A DNA stretch of 64,000 nt from Streptomyces mashuensis (GCF_014654785.1 NZ_BNBD01000016.1:62001-126000); one strand, 5' to 3'. Positions 33,553 to 43,079 are shown, numbered from the stretch's first letter. Numbers and translations: made by a program. Notes: generated by a model not told the origin, from the letters alone.

Positions 33553-35940
33553 GTGTTCCACTCCACCACCGTGCGCAGATCCCTGCGCGCCTCCCTCCTC
33601 ACCACCTCCATAGCCGTGACCCTGTGCGCCACCGCCGCCCAGCCCGGCTTCGCGGCCCCCTCCCCCGAGCGGCCCGCCGCCCCCGCCACCGCGCCCTCGG
33701 CCGTACGGGCCGACACGCCCACGGCCAACCCCTTCGACGAGGTCACCCGGCTCGCCAAGGCGCCGAAGCCGGCCGAGCAGTCCGCCAGCGCCCCCGGCGG
33801 CCTGACCGGCGGCAGCGTGCCCGGGCCGGCCAAGGCCAAGGACGGCAAGGCAGGCAAGGACGCCAAGGCCAAGGGCCTGGCCCAGGCCGCCCCGCGCGTC
33901 ACCGTCGGCGGCACCACCGTGACCTGCACCGTCGACGGCATCTCCCGGCTCTCCCCCGAGCAGTTCGCCGACTTCCTCCAGGACCCGGCCGTCACCGCCG
34001 ACGGCTGCCTGCGCGACGTCCTGTGGACCTGGGACTCACGGATGACCCGCGTCTTCTCCCGGGAGAACGTCCGGGCCGTCGCCCAGCGCGCCGAGCGCTA
34101 CGGCTACTGGCACGACGGGAAAAACACCGCCCACCTGCTGGAGCTGTTCACCTACCTGCACGCCGCGGCCTACCACGACTTCTCGCACGACGAGATCGAC
34201 CTGACCGACGCACAGACCGTGGAGGCCGTGCGCCGCGCCGTCTACTACTTCGGCCTCGGCTCGCACACCTTCGACGCGACGAACACCAACGGGCTCACCC
34301 TGCGCGAGGCGTTCTTCGCCGCCAGCACCCCCCAGCTGCGCCAGTACCAGCTGCCGCTGATGAAGCGCGTGCTCGGCATGATGGACGCCTCCCACCCCGA
34401 CACCGCCAAGGACCCGGGCTGGGGCGGCGCCGCGTGGGGCGCGCTGTCCGTGGGCTACCTCGGCGTCTACAACCGGGACCCCGGATTCCTCGCGGCCGCG
34501 GCCGCCGACCCCGCGTACCGCGCCGCCCTGAAGGCGTTCGCGGGCTACGGCCACCTCAAGAGCACGGACAACGCCTGGGTGGCGCGCGACGCGGTCAACG
34601 AGTACGCCCGGCTCAGCCAGATCGACGCGCTGAAGAGCGAGATCACCTCCTCGCTCGGCGGCGTGCTCGACACCGTCGTCCGCACCTTCGGCCAGGGCAG
34701 CGAAGCGTGGGGCAAGGTCGTCGGCTGGCTGAACGACCTGGGGATGTGCAAGCAGTACGGCGTGTGCAAGGAGGACATCGAGCGCCGCCTCTTCCCCAGC
34801 ACGTACACGTACGACAACGGCGGCATCAAGGTCCGCACCGCCCTGCCCCGGGAGACCGTCGACCGGCTCTACTACGCCAGCAAGCAGGTCAAGGCGCAGT
34901 ACCACCGGGTGCTCGGCACCGACAAGCCGCTGGCGGGCGACCCCAACGCCACGCTCAACATCGTCCTGTACGCCTCGCGCCAGGACTACGAGATCTACCA
35001 CCCGCTGCTGACGGGCATGGACACCAAGAACGGCGGCATCTACATCGAGAACGGCGCCACGTTCTACACGTACGAGCGGCGCGTCCCGCAGGACTCCACG
35101 CTGACGCTGGAGGAGCTGTTCCGCCACGAGTACACGCACTACCTCAACGGCCGCTGGGCCGTGCCGGGCGTCTTCGGCGAGGGCCCCTGGTACCAGGGCG
35201 ACCGGACGACGGCGATGGACGAGGGCACGGCGGAGTTCTTCGCCGGCTCCACCCGCGACGACGGCATCCGGGTGCGCAAGTCGCTGGTGCAGGGCATCAT
35301 CAACGACACCTCGCGCGGCGGGCCGCGGATGAGCGTCGACCAGCTGCTGCACGCCGAGTACGAGCGCGACGGCTTCCGCTTCTACAACTACGCCGGCACG
35401 TTCTTCGAGTTCCTGTGGAGCGAGCGCCCCGCGCAGCTCCGGGAGATGTACGGCTACCTGCGGGCGAACGACGTGGCGGGCTTCGACGCCTGGCGCAGCC
35501 GGATGGGCCGTGACACCTCGGTGCAGCGGGCCTACGACGCGTTCCTCGACCGGCAGATCGGCAAGGTCAAGGACCTGTACGTGCCGGCCACCGCGTTCAC
35601 GCCGGTCAACCGGCTCCAGGACGCGTCGCCCTCGGCGGTGCGCTCGTCCTTCGCCGCCGCCACGGGCCAGGCGCCGGAGGACTGCAAGTCGACCGGTGGT
35701 GCGGACCGGCCCCGGTTCACCTGCACGGGCCGCGTCACGGCGAACCTGAGCGCCCCGGGCAACCCGGACCTGGTGTTCAAGGACATGTCCGAGACGGTCG
35801 ACTACTTCATCCTCGACCGGGCGAAGGCCGGGGCCAACAACTTCGCCGACATGAACTGCTCCTTCGGCAAGGTCGACCTGTGGTCGGGCCGCGCCGCGGG
35901 CACGGCGGACTACGTCTGTGAGGGGCCGCTGCGCGGCTGA
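33553..35940 (+). CDS. Secreted M9-family collagenase
   Basis: A 795-residue exported collagenase. The GTG at 33553 follows GGAG by seven bases and starts a signal peptide ending GFAAP (about 36). A Lys/Ala/Gly-rich linker precedes the M9 N-terminal activator domain (about 115-400), followed by the peptidase domain. The zinc site is FRHEYTHYLNGRW with His525, Glu526 and His529, and the third ligand Glu557 lies in MDEGTAEFFAG, as in clostridial and vibrio collagenases. The last 120 residues form a small Cys-containing beta domain rather than recognisable PKD or collagen-binding repeats. It would cut triple-helical collagen into peptides for the neighbouring importer. Confidence 0.93.
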   Translation: MFHSTTVRRSLRASLLTTSIAVTLCATAAQPGFAAPSPERPAAPATAPSAVRADTPTANPFDEVTRLAKAPKPAEQSASAPGGLTGGSVPGPAKAKDGKAGKDAKAKGLAQAAPRVTVGGTTVTCTVDGISRLSPEQFADFLQDPAVTADGCLRDVLWTWDSRMTRVFSRENVRAVAQRAERYGYWHDGKNTAHLLELFTYLHAAAYHDFSHDEIDLTDAQTVEAVRRAVYYFGLGSHTFDATNTNGLTLREAFFAASTPQLRQYQLPLMKRVLGMMDASHPDTAKDPGWGGAAWGALSVGYLGVYNRDPGFLAAAAADPAYRAALKAFAGYGHLKSTDNAWVARDAVNEYARLSQIDALKSEITSSLGGVLDTVVRTFGQGSEAWGKVVGWLNDLGMCKQYGVCKEDIERRLFPSTYTYDNGGIKVRTALPRETVDRLYYASKQVKAQYHRVLGTDKPLAGDPNATLNIVLYASRQDYEIYHPLLTGMDTKNGGIYIENGATFYTYERRVPQDSTLTLEELFRHEYTHYLNGRWAVPGVFGEGPWYQGDRTTAMDEGTAEFFAGSTRDDGIRVRKSLVQGIINDTSRGGPRMSVDQLLHAEYERDGFRFYNYAGTFFEFLWSERPAQLREMYGYLRANDVAGFDAWRSRMGRDTSVQRAYDAFLDRQIGKVKDLYVPATAFTPVNRLQDASPSAVRSSFAAATGQAPEDCKSTGGADRPRFTCTGRVTANLSAPGNPDLVFKDMSETVDYFILDRAKAGANNFADMNCSFGKVDLWSGRAAGTADYVCEGPLRG

Positions 35941-35956
35941 CGGTCCACGGGGGGAG

Positions 35957-35990
35957 GGCGTGGGGCCCGGTCACCGCCGGGCCCCACGCC
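35957..35990. terminator. Bidirectional hairpin terminator after the collagenase
   Basis: Perfect 14-bp stem (GGCGTGGGGCCCGG with its complement) and 6-base loop between convergent collagenase and amidase genes. Confidence 0.8.
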
Positions 35991-36004
35991 TCACCGGCCC
36001 GCCG

Positions 36005-37168
36005 TCAGGTGCGGTAGGCGTAGTACACCGCGTCCGGGTACGACGCGATGATGCTGGCCACCGACTTCCGGTAGGTGTTGGTGGAGTGGTACGTCAGGTA
36101 CGGGACGCCGGCGCGGCTCCGGTACGTGGTGATCATCGAGTGGTCCTTCGAGCCGTCGCGGTCGAAGTCCATCTGCAGGATGTCGCCGACGTCCAGCTGG
36201 TAGACGTTGGCGAGGCTGGTGACGCGCTTGGAGGACAGCGCGTACCACGACCACTCGTTGGCGCCCACCCAGGAGTCGCTCTGGCCGGAGCTCTTGTACC
36301 ACCAGCTCGTGTAGTCCGAGGTGGACCCGGGCTGGTCCTTCCAGCCGCCGGCCCGCAGGGCCTGGCTGATGAAGTTGGTGCAGTCGCCGCCCTCGTGGTT
36401 GAACTGCCGGTAGGACGGGTTGTAGTTCCACCAGTACTTCTCGGCGTACGCGGCCATGGCCCGGTAGTCGTAGCCACCGGTCTTCAGCGTGTTCACCGCC
36501 TTGGGCGCCGGGCGCGCCGGCCAGGTGGTGGCAGCCGGGACGGCCTTGGGGTGGCCGGAGGAGGGGGTGGTCGACGGCGTGGGCGCGGGCTGGTTGACGG
36601 GCCGGAGGCCGTCGTCCTTGGCGCGGATGCCGGACAGCTCCCACGTGCCGTTCTTCGACCGGACGAAGCTCAGCTCGTGGTGGGCCTGGAAGCCGGTGGT
36701 GTCCGGCTCGTCGCCGTGCACCTTCTTGTACTTCAGGGTGGTGGTCTCGGTGACCTCCACCGTGGCCCTGCCGTCCTTGACGGCCACCCGGTCGGTGCTG
36801 ACCTTCGTGTCGGCCGCGGTGTACGCCTCGCCGAGGGAGGCGAGGCGCTTCTTGCGGCTCTGGAGCGAGGAGAGGCCGTTGTCCTCGGTCTTCTCCAGAC
36901 CGGCGGACAGGCGGACCTTCTTCTCCTTCGGCACCGTCACGTGCCGGGCACCGCTGCCGTCGACGACGGCCGAGGTGCGCTCCTTCAGGACGGCTCCGGC
37001 GAGCCGGCCGAAGGCGTCGGCGGTGGCCTGGTCCACCTTGTTGGCCTTGCCGGAACTGTCGGACTTGCCGCTCTCCGTGGTGCCCATGGCCGCGGCCGGC
37101 AGGAGCACCGCCGTCGCGGCCACGACCACAGCCGCGCCGATGGCGGGTCTGAGTATCTTTTTTCTCAC
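36005..37168 (-). CDS. Secreted amidase-domain (Amidase_6) protein
   Basis: A 387-residue exported protein. GTG 37168 begins a signal peptide (Arg-Lys-Lys start, hydrophobic core, ending AAAMG near 29). The N-terminal half is a charged region with a Thr/Pro linker (PAPTPSTTPSSG). The C-terminal 150 residues carry the Amidase_6 fold, with the catalytic cysteine in GGDCTNFISQAL, a paired His in KDHSMITTYRS and many aromatics. Such proteins probably cleave peptide or cell-wall amide bonds. A plausible second secreted activity next to proteases, but not tied to the collagen module by any shared motif. Confidence 0.8.
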   Translation of the reverse strand: MRKKILRPAIGAAVVVAATAVLLPAAAMGTTESGKSDSSGKANKVDQATADAFGRLAGAVLKERTSAVVDGSGARHVTVPKEKKVRLSAGLEKTEDNGLSSLQSRKKRLASLGEAYTAADTKVSTDRVAVKDGRATVEVTETTTLKYKKVHGDEPDTTGFQAHHELSFVRSKNGTWELSGIRAKDDGLRPVNQPAPTPSTTPSSGHPKAVPAATTWPARPAPKAVNTLKTGGYDYRAMAAYAEKYWWNYNPSYRQFNHEGGDCTNFISQALRAGGWKDQPGSTSDYTSWWYKSSGQSDSWVGANEWSWYALSSKRVTSLANVYQLDVGDILQMDFDRDGSKDHSMITTYRSRAGVPYLTYHSTNTYRKSVASIIASYPDAVYYAYRT

Positions 37169-37259
37169 GAAGTTTCCCCTTGTCACCCGATCAGACGACC
37201 GGGAAACGGAATCTTCGCACACACTTTTCGCCCGCCGAATGGGTCTCCCGACCCTCGGT

Positions 37260-37287
37260 GCCCGCCCCGCCGGAGGGCGGGGCGGGC
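37260..37287 (-). terminator. Hairpin terminator after the M4 protease gene
   Basis: A 12-bp perfect GC stem (core CCCGCCCCGCC with its complement) and 4-base loop, starting 10 bases past the stop codon in the direction of transcription. Confidence 0.7.
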
Positions 37288-37296
37288 GGGTGCCGG

Positions 37297-40164
37297 TCAG
37301 GTGCAGCGGCCCGCCGGGCGGGCGCGGGTGACGAGGTCGGTGTAGCCGGTGGTGGCGTCCATCCACACGACCTGCCGGCCGCCCGCGGCGGCGGCCTGCG
37401 ACTGCTCGCCACGGTTGCAGGAGACGCGGTCCCGGCGGCTGCCGTCGGTGGAGAACTGCCACAGTTTGGGAAGGATGTCGTTCCGGTACTGGCTGCCGGG
37501 CGCGGGCCAGGCCCAGTCCCGGTGGTACGCCGTGACGGTCACGGCGTCGTCGGAGGCGGTGAGGGCGCCGGCGAAGAGCGCGTCGGGGCCGGTCTCCTTG
37601 CTGATGTCGGTCATGCCGGTGCCGTCGAGGTTCGCCCGGCGCACCGCGCGCCGGGCCTGGTCGTCGCCCTCGCGCGCGATCCAGAAGACGTACCGGTCGG
37701 TGAGGGCGGTGGGCCCGAGGTACTGCGGCGTGCCGGCCTGCGGCAGCACGGTGGTCCGGCCGGTCGCGATGTCGAGGAGCTCGGTGCTGTACCGGTAGCC
37801 GGTGGGCCGGCTGTAGGTGCGCTGGATGTAGGAGAGCTTCCCGTTGCGCAGGGACTGGAAGGCGGTGCTGTCGCGGCGGCTGTGCCGGCCGACCCAGGTC
37901 GGCTCGGTCTCGCCCAGGCGCAGGTAGCCCACCTGAACGGGGACGCCGGGGCGGAAGGTGTGCGAGAAGGAGACGAGGGTGCCCTCGACCTGGAGGCCGT
38001 GCCAGCCGCGCCGTCCGGACAGCAGCTTCTTGACCGGGCCGCCCGCCAGCGGCCGGGCGAGCAGGTCGACGCTGCCGGGCCCGTACGCCTCCCAGACGAC
38101 GGTCCTGCCGTCGGTGGCCGGGTTGACGTGGTAGCGGCCGTCATTGGGGCTGACGAGCTTCAGCGCCCCGGTGCCGTCGGTGCGCCCGGCCCACACGGAG
38201 TACGGCTCGCTGCCGCTGTCGTTGGACTTGGCGGTGACCCACCAGCCGCCACCGGCGCCGACGGAGCTGTCGGTGGTGTTGAGCCTGCCGAGCAGCAGGT
38301 CGCTGTCGACGCCCATGGCCAGTTCCCAGTCGGGGACGATGCCGTGGGCGTTGAAGGCGCGCTCGGCGGCGCGGAGGCCGGTGGCCGGCACGCCGAGGGC
38401 GCGGGCGGCGGCCAGGACGGCGTTACGGCCCTCGGTGAACCCGTCGAGCGGGGTGAGGTACTCGGTGAGCGCCTTGTAGACGACCTTGTCGGCGAGGGTG
38501 CGGCCGAGATCCTTGCGCAGGTCCCACAGGGCGCCGGAGAAGATCGTGGAGTTCAGGTGGACGCCGCCGTTGTCGGTGCCGAAGGCCACCCCGAGGAAGG
38601 ACGCGGAGGTGGTCCTGCCGTCGTTGAGGTCGCGCAGCGCACAGGCGCGCGGCGTCTTCGTGCGGCACAGGGTCTCGCCCAGCAGGCCGGAGTCCGGGCT
38701 GTCCATGGCGATGCCGTAGGCGTCGGTCTTGATGGCGTTCCCGAAGTAGTCGGCGATCGCCTCGTTGAGGGCGCCGGACTGGCCCGCGTAGACGAGATTG
38801 GCCGAATTCTCCACGACGCCGTGGGTCATCTCGTGGCCGACGACGTCGAGGCCGGCGGAGAGCGGCCGGTACTCGGCGTCGCCGCTGCCGTAGACCATCT
38901 TGGTGCCGTCCCAGAAGGCGTTGACGTACGGCGTGCCGAACCAGGTGACGCCCACCAGCGAGTTCACCGTCGTGCCGCGGCCGTCGAGGCTGTCGCGACC
39001 GTGCACCGTGCGGTAGTAGTCGTGGACCTTGCCGGCCGCCCAGTGGGCGTCGACGGCGCCGGCCTCGGTGGCGTCCTTGCCGAAGCCGGGCGTGGGCGAG
39101 CCGAACTCCTTGATGCCGTCGGGCCAGCGCCCGGACACGTCGGAGACGTCCTTGCCGCGCGCGTCCCAGGTGGACAGCTGGTTGTCGTCGCCGGTGCCGC
39201 GGGTGCGCGTGCGGTCGCGCATCACGTAGCCGCCGCTGTCGTCCCGGACGAGCTGGAGCTCGACCGTCCTGCCGTCCTGCTTCACGCCGGAGCCGGTCAC
39301 CCGCTGTTCCTCGCCGGCTGCCGCCGCGGCGGCAGCCGTGGCCCCGCCCCGCCGGGCGGCGGTGGCCGGCGCCGCACCGGCGGGCGTGAAGGTCTTGATG
39401 CCGCTGTACTGGAGCACCGGGTAGCCGGACCGGGCGTCGACGTACACCTCCTGCAGCACGGGTTCGCCGGTGGCCGGGTGCGTGCCCCGTACGGTGACGT
39501 GCCGGGTGAGGACGCCCTCCCCCATGGGCAGGACGACCAGGCCGCGGGCGGTGCCGGTGAGCGGTGGCACGTCCTCGGCGTCGTCGCGCGGCCCGGTCGT
39601 GCCGGCCCGCTCCAGCCGCCGCTCGGCCGCCTCGACGGCGCGCTCGACGGCCAGGGCCTCGTCGGCCCCGGGCGTGACGGCGGTCTTCAGGCCCGTGAAG
39701 TACCGGCCGGAGGTGCCGGTGACGGTCCGCTTGCCGCCCTTGCGCTCCATGCGCACCACGTACTGGCCGCCCAGCACCTCCACGCCCCGGTGGCGCTGCT
39801 GGAGCCGTACGGTCTCGGTGCCGCCGGCCGCGACGGTCTGCCGGGGGCTCAGGTCCCGGGCGGGATCGGCGATGTGGTAGCGGTCGCGCCGGGCCGCGAG
39901 GTGGGCGAGCGCGGCGTCCGCCGCGCTGCCGCCGCCCCCGGCCTCCTCGTGGAGGCCGTCGACCAGCGCGGGCGTGGCGGTGTGCCGGCCGGGCAGCACC
40001 TGCTGCGGGCCGGAGCCGGGCGCCGGCGGGCCGGCCGCACCGGCGGGCGCGGCGGCCGGAACGACAAGTGCGGCGGCGCTGATCAGCGCCGCCGCACCAC
40101 CGGTGGTCCCCCATGCTCTGCGTCTTGCCGTACGTCTTGCCGTGCGTGCTCGGGGCTCGCGCAA
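37297..40164 (-). CDS. Secreted M4 (thermolysin-family) metalloprotease with C-terminal beta-propeller-like region
   Basis: A 955-residue exported protease. An FTP/PepSY-type propeptide precedes the M4 domain, where the zinc site is GHEMTHGVVENSAN (His444, Glu445, His448) with the third ligand Glu468 in GALNEAIADYFG. About residues 665-950 form repeated strands ending in DGT/NLDGT-type turns (VWAGRTDGTGALKLVSPNDGR and similar), reading as a TolB/WD-like propeller, an unusual addition to M4 enzymes. The start is probably a TTG at 40164 following GGAGG by seven bases, giving an Arg-rich signal peptide; upstream GTG codons are possible. Likely a general extracellular protease. Confidence 0.85.
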   Translation of the reverse strand: MREPRARTARRTARRRAWGTTGGAAALISAAALVVPAAAPAGAAGPPAPGSGPQQVLPGRHTATPALVDGLHEEAGGGGSAADAALAHLAARRDRYHIADPARDLSPRQTVAAGGTETVRLQQRHRGVEVLGGQYVVRMERKGGKRTVTGTSGRYFTGLKTAVTPGADEALAVERAVEAAERRLERAGTTGPRDDAEDVPPLTGTARGLVVLPMGEGVLTRHVTVRGTHPATGEPVLQEVYVDARSGYPVLQYSGIKTFTPAGAAPATAARRGGATAAAAAAAGEEQRVTGSGVKQDGRTVELQLVRDDSGGYVMRDRTRTRGTGDDNQLSTWDARGKDVSDVSGRWPDGIKEFGSPTPGFGKDATEAGAVDAHWAAGKVHDYYRTVHGRDSLDGRGTTVNSLVGVTWFGTPYVNAFWDGTKMVYGSGDAEYRPLSAGLDVVGHEMTHGVVENSANLVYAGQSGALNEAIADYFGNAIKTDAYGIAMDSPDSGLLGETLCRTKTPRACALRDLNDGRTTSASFLGVAFGTDNGGVHLNSTIFSGALWDLRKDLGRTLADKVVYKALTEYLTPLDGFTEGRNAVLAAARALGVPATGLRAAERAFNAHGIVPDWELAMGVDSDLLLGRLNTTDSSVGAGGGWWVTAKSNDSGSEPYSVWAGRTDGTGALKLVSPNDGRYHVNPATDGRTVVWEAYGPGSVDLLARPLAGGPVKKLLSGRRGWHGLQVEGTLVSFSHTFRPGVPVQVGYLRLGETEPTWVGRHSRRDSTAFQSLRNGKLSYIQRTYSRPTGYRYSTELLDIATGRTTVLPQAGTPQYLGPTALTDRYVFWIAREGDDQARRAVRRANLDGTGMTDISKETGPDALFAGALTASDDAVTVTAYHRDWAWPAPGSQYRNDILPKLWQFSTDGSRRDRVSCNRGEQSQAAAAGGRQVVWMDATTGYTDLVTRARPAGRCT

Positions 40165-40359
40165 GACTTCCCCTCCCTCGTCCACGACGAACGGCCCACG
40201 GTCGTGGGCAGGGCCATGCAAGCCGTGATCCCGCCACCGGACAACAGGGGCCCGCCCTCCCCCGCGGGCCCCTCGGTGCTTTTCGGCCGGGCGGAACCGG
40301 AACCCCCGCCCCCGTCGCGGCGCCCCGCCCCGGCACCGGGCCGGGCGTACCATCCCTGC

Positions 40360-41229
40360 GTGTCCGCCGTCCTCTCCGCCCTGTTCGCCTTCCTGACCGC
40401 CGTGGCCAACGCCACCGGCACGGTCCTGCAACGGGTGGCCGCCCGGACCGTGCCGCCCGGCGACGCCTTCAGCCCACGGCTGCTCCGGCACCTGATGCGC
40501 AGCCCGGCATGGCTCGGCGGGATCGCCGTCATCGTCGGCGCGGCGGCCTGCCAGGCGCTGGCCCTGCACCTCGGGTCGCTCTCGCTGGTACAGCCGGTGC
40601 TGGTCCTGGAGTTGCCGGTGGCCCTGCTGGTGGCCTGCGCGGTGTTCCGGCGGCGGCTGCCGGCCCGGGGCTGGGCCGCCTCCGTCATGATCGCGGCGGG
40701 GCTCGGGGTGGCACTGGCGGCCGCGTCGCCCTCCGGCGGGCGCTCGACCGCCTCCGCCGGCCTGTGGACAGTGACCCTGGTCAGCACTCTGGGCGCCGTC
40801 ACCCTCTGCGTGACCGCCGCTCTCCCCCGGCCCCGGGGCGCGGCCCGCGCGGCCCTGTTCGCCTTCGGGTCCGCGATCGGCTACGCCCTGACCGCCACGC
40901 TGATGAAGGCCGCGACCGGCGTCCTCGGCCAGGACGGCGTGGGCGCGTTCGTACGGTGCTGGCAGACGTACGGGTTCGTCGCCGCCGGCGCGGTGTCGCT
41001 GTTCCTGCTGGCCAATGCGATGGAGTCCGGCCCGCTGGTGGCCTCGCAGCCGGCCCTGACCCTCGGCGAGGCGCTCATCAGCCTCGCCCTGGGCATGCTG
41101 GTGTACGGCGAACGGGCCCGCACCGGCTGGTGGTTGCTCCCCGAGGCCCTCGGCGCCCTGGTGGTCACCTGGGGCGTGCTGCTGCTCCCCAAGGTGCAGG
41201 CGGAGACGGCGACGGCACCGGCGCCCTGA
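40360..41229 (+). CDS. EamA/DMT-type membrane transporter
   Basis: A 289-residue integral membrane protein with about nine or ten helices in two similar halves, beginning SAVLSALFAFLTAVANATGTVLQ. The pattern fits the DMT superfamily as annotated in actinobacteria (drug/metabolite or magnesium-transporter-like NIPA relatives). A Pro-Val-Leu-Val-Leu-Glu-Leu-Pro stretch in the first half and SQPALTLGEALIS in the second are the equivalent duplicated motifs. Start GTG at 40360. Substrate unknown. Divergent from the M4 protease gene. Confidence 0.8.
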   Translation: MSAVLSALFAFLTAVANATGTVLQRVAARTVPPGDAFSPRLLRHLMRSPAWLGGIAVIVGAAACQALALHLGSLSLVQPVLVLELPVALLVACAVFRRRLPARGWAASVMIAAGLGVALAAASPSGGRSTASAGLWTVTLVSTLGAVTLCVTAALPRPRGAARAALFAFGSAIGYALTATLMKAATGVLGQDGVGAFVRCWQTYGFVAAGAVSLFLLANAMESGPLVASQPALTLGEALISLALGMLVYGERARTGWWLLPEALGALVVTWGVLLLPKVQAETATAPAP

Positions 41230-41257
41230 CGCCGCCCATCCCCTTCTTCACGGCCCG

Positions 41258-42094
41258 TCACACCGGGGGTACGAGCACGGGGTAGCGGGCGAGCAGCGCG
41301 GTCTCGCCGCGGGCGGTGCCGGCGCGGTCGGCCGGGAGCCGGTTCCAGAGGAAGAGCAGGAGGTCCGAGGCGGTGCCGGCGAGTTCCACGGCGCAGTCGG
41401 CGGCCGGTACGTCCCGCACCACGTCCGCGCCGTCGAACCGCACCGTCCAGTCGCCGCCGTCGCCGTCGGTCCGCCGGAAGCGGTAGCTCTCGCCGGAGCC
41501 GGGTGGCGCCTCGCGCCAGGCGCGGCGGGCGGGGACCATGACGTCGAGGTGGTGGGCGACGCCGTCCGCGGCGAGCGCGGGGTCGAAGGGCGCGGGGGTG
41601 CCGGTGGCGCCCTCGGCGTCCCAGCGGTGCAGGGCGGCCTCGACCGTCTGGACGCGCCGCCAGAACCCGACGGTCTGCTCCTGTCCCCAGGTCCACACGT
41701 GGACGTCCGGGGCGGTGCGGAGCGCGTCCTCCAGGGCGGCGGCGCCCTCCGCGTACCAGTCGACGAGGCTGGGCGGGAGGGGGCCGAGGTGCGGGGTGTC
41801 CTCGGGCGGGTCCGGCCAGCCGGTGCGGTCGGCGGGGAGGTGGAGGAAGGACAGGTCGAGGCCGGGGGACGGGGTGCGGTTGATGAGGTTGGCGAGGGTG
41901 TCGGGGGGCTCGGTGAGGCGTTCCCGGACGATGTGGGTGACGAGTCTCTGCACGGCACCCAGGTGCGCCACCAGGTCGGTGACGGACCAGCCGGGGCAGC
42001 CGGGCACGAGCGGGGCGCCGCCGGCCGTGGCCGCGCGGCGGGCGGCGGCCTCGAAGGCCCGGGTCTCACGGTGCAGGTGCGGGAGGTGGTCCAT
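41258..42094 (-). CDS. Maleylpyruvate isomerase-like (mycothiol-dependent DinB-fold) protein
   Basis: A 278-residue soluble protein. The N-terminal four-helix domain carries the family pattern PGWSVTDLVAHLGAVQRLVTHIV near residue 33-55 and a second His-containing helix around ALHRWDAE (about 160). In the mycothiol-dependent enzyme family these histidines bind a metal. The C-terminal 80 residues resemble the MDMPI C-terminal domain (ELAGTASDLLLFLWNR). Substrate is unknown. ATG 42094 is preferred because it starts the first helix. Confidence 0.8.
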   Translation of the reverse strand: MDHLPHLHRETRAFEAAARRAATAGGAPLVPGCPGWSVTDLVAHLGAVQRLVTHIVRERLTEPPDTLANLINRTPSPGLDLSFLHLPADRTGWPDPPEDTPHLGPLPPSLVDWYAEGAAALEDALRTAPDVHVWTWGQEQTVGFWRRVQTVEAALHRWDAEGATGTPAPFDPALAADGVAHHLDVMVPARRAWREAPPGSGESYRFRRTDGDGGDWTVRFDGADVVRDVPAADCAVELAGTASDLLLFLWNRLPADRAGTARGETALLARYPVLVPPV

Positions 42095-42174
42095 GGACGG
42101 AACCTTCCCGCCGGCCGGCCCCGGCATGTGCGGGCCGGGGCGGCCCGCCCGGGGCCGCCCCGGTGGGGCCGGTG

Positions 42175-42555
42175 TCAGCAGGTGCCGCCGTTGACGCCGT
42201 CGATGCGGCCGCCGAAGTCGCTGCCGTAGGCGCGCCGCCAGTCGCCGTTGCGCACCTGGCGCGTCTCCTTGGGGGACCAGTTGATGAAGCAGGCGTCGGT
42301 GCTCGCGACGAACGAGCCCACGTTGTCGTGGAGGGCGGGCGGCATGTCGCGGTAGCCGCTGTTCGCGGCCCATTCCCAGCTGGTGCCGTGGTAGTCGGTG
42401 CCGCTCCAGAAGCACACCGAGCCGTTGGGGCAGCCCGGGTGGTCCTGGGCCGGTGCCGCCGCGGCCTGCGAGGCGGGCACGAGCAGGGCGGTGAGGGACA
42501 GCGCGGCGACGAGCGGGCGGACGTGCCGACGGAGTACGCGGCGGATGGGGCCCAT
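42175..42555 (-). CDS. Secreted I36-family peptidase inhibitor-like (beta/gamma-crystallin fold) protein
   Basis: A 126-residue exported protein with a signal peptide (about 1-34, ending AAAAP). The mature protein has the pattern CPNGSVCFWSGTDYHGTSWEW and a later DACFINWS strand, with four cysteines including the C-terminal one, as in peptidase inhibitor I36 (SMI-type metalloprotease inhibitors). In a region full of secreted metalloproteases it could protect the producer or tune proteolysis; this is inference. ATG 42555 follows an AAAGGAAG site. Confidence 0.82.
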   Translation of the reverse strand: MGPIRRVLRRHVRPLVAALSLTALLVPASQAAAAPAQDHPGCPNGSVCFWSGTDYHGTSWEWAANSGYRDMPPALHDNVGSFVASTDACFINWSPKETRQVRNGDWRRAYGSDFGGRIDGVNGGTC

Positions 42556-42799
42556 GGTGGTCTTCCTTTCCTCGGTGCCGGGCCGGGGCGTGGCCGGAAA
42601 TCCTTGGCCGGAAATCTCCGCCCCGCCTCGGCGGACGGCGACATCCTGGCCGGGCCGGGCGCGTTCCCGCGAGGGATTCGACCGTCCTCGAAGGGCGGTC
42701 CCGGAGTGAACGGACGGCATTCCCCGCGTGATCGGCGGACGCCCGTTCTCTTTCATTTCCGACTGCGTTCCGGCGGCACGAAGAACCGGTGCGAAGGCC

Positions 42800-42934
42800 C
42801 CGTAGCGTATTTGCTGTCCGCTCCGGCTGATGTTCTTCATTAATTGCCGCAACGTTGGCGCGACGCCTGACGCAGGCGCTACGTTCGCCTTGACGCAGAG
42901 GACCCCGGACGGGCGACGCCCCCGTCCGGGGTCC
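42800..42934 (+). ncRNA. Candidate small RNA or attenuator ending in a 14-bp hairpin
   Basis: The 524-base gap between the I36 gene and the 49-residue membrane gene holds an AT-rich stretch near 42800-42850, a GCCT-GACGC-AGGC stem-loop near 42870 and a perfect 14-bp hairpin at 42900-42934 (GGACCCCGGACGGG with its complement, 7-base loop). No recognisable protein ends before it on the plus strand. A terminator without an upstream gene suggests a short transcript, or a leader that attenuates the downstream small gene. No known RNA family was recognised. Confidence 0.35.
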
Positions 42935-43079
42935 GTGTTCATACCGGTACCAGCCGCTGGCGGAAGGATTTTCGATGCGCGGCCTTTCCCGACCGTCCCG
43001 GACGCGAGAGCTCCGGGACGCCCCCGACGCTAACAGCAGCCCGCTGCACGTGCACCGTGCAATTTCCTGGAGTGTCACC

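Noticed and set aside
42830..43033. 67-codon frame across the 14-bp hairpin
   Set aside because: The frame crosses a strong hairpin, lacks a ribosome site and has no recognisable features. The structured RNA reading is preferred.
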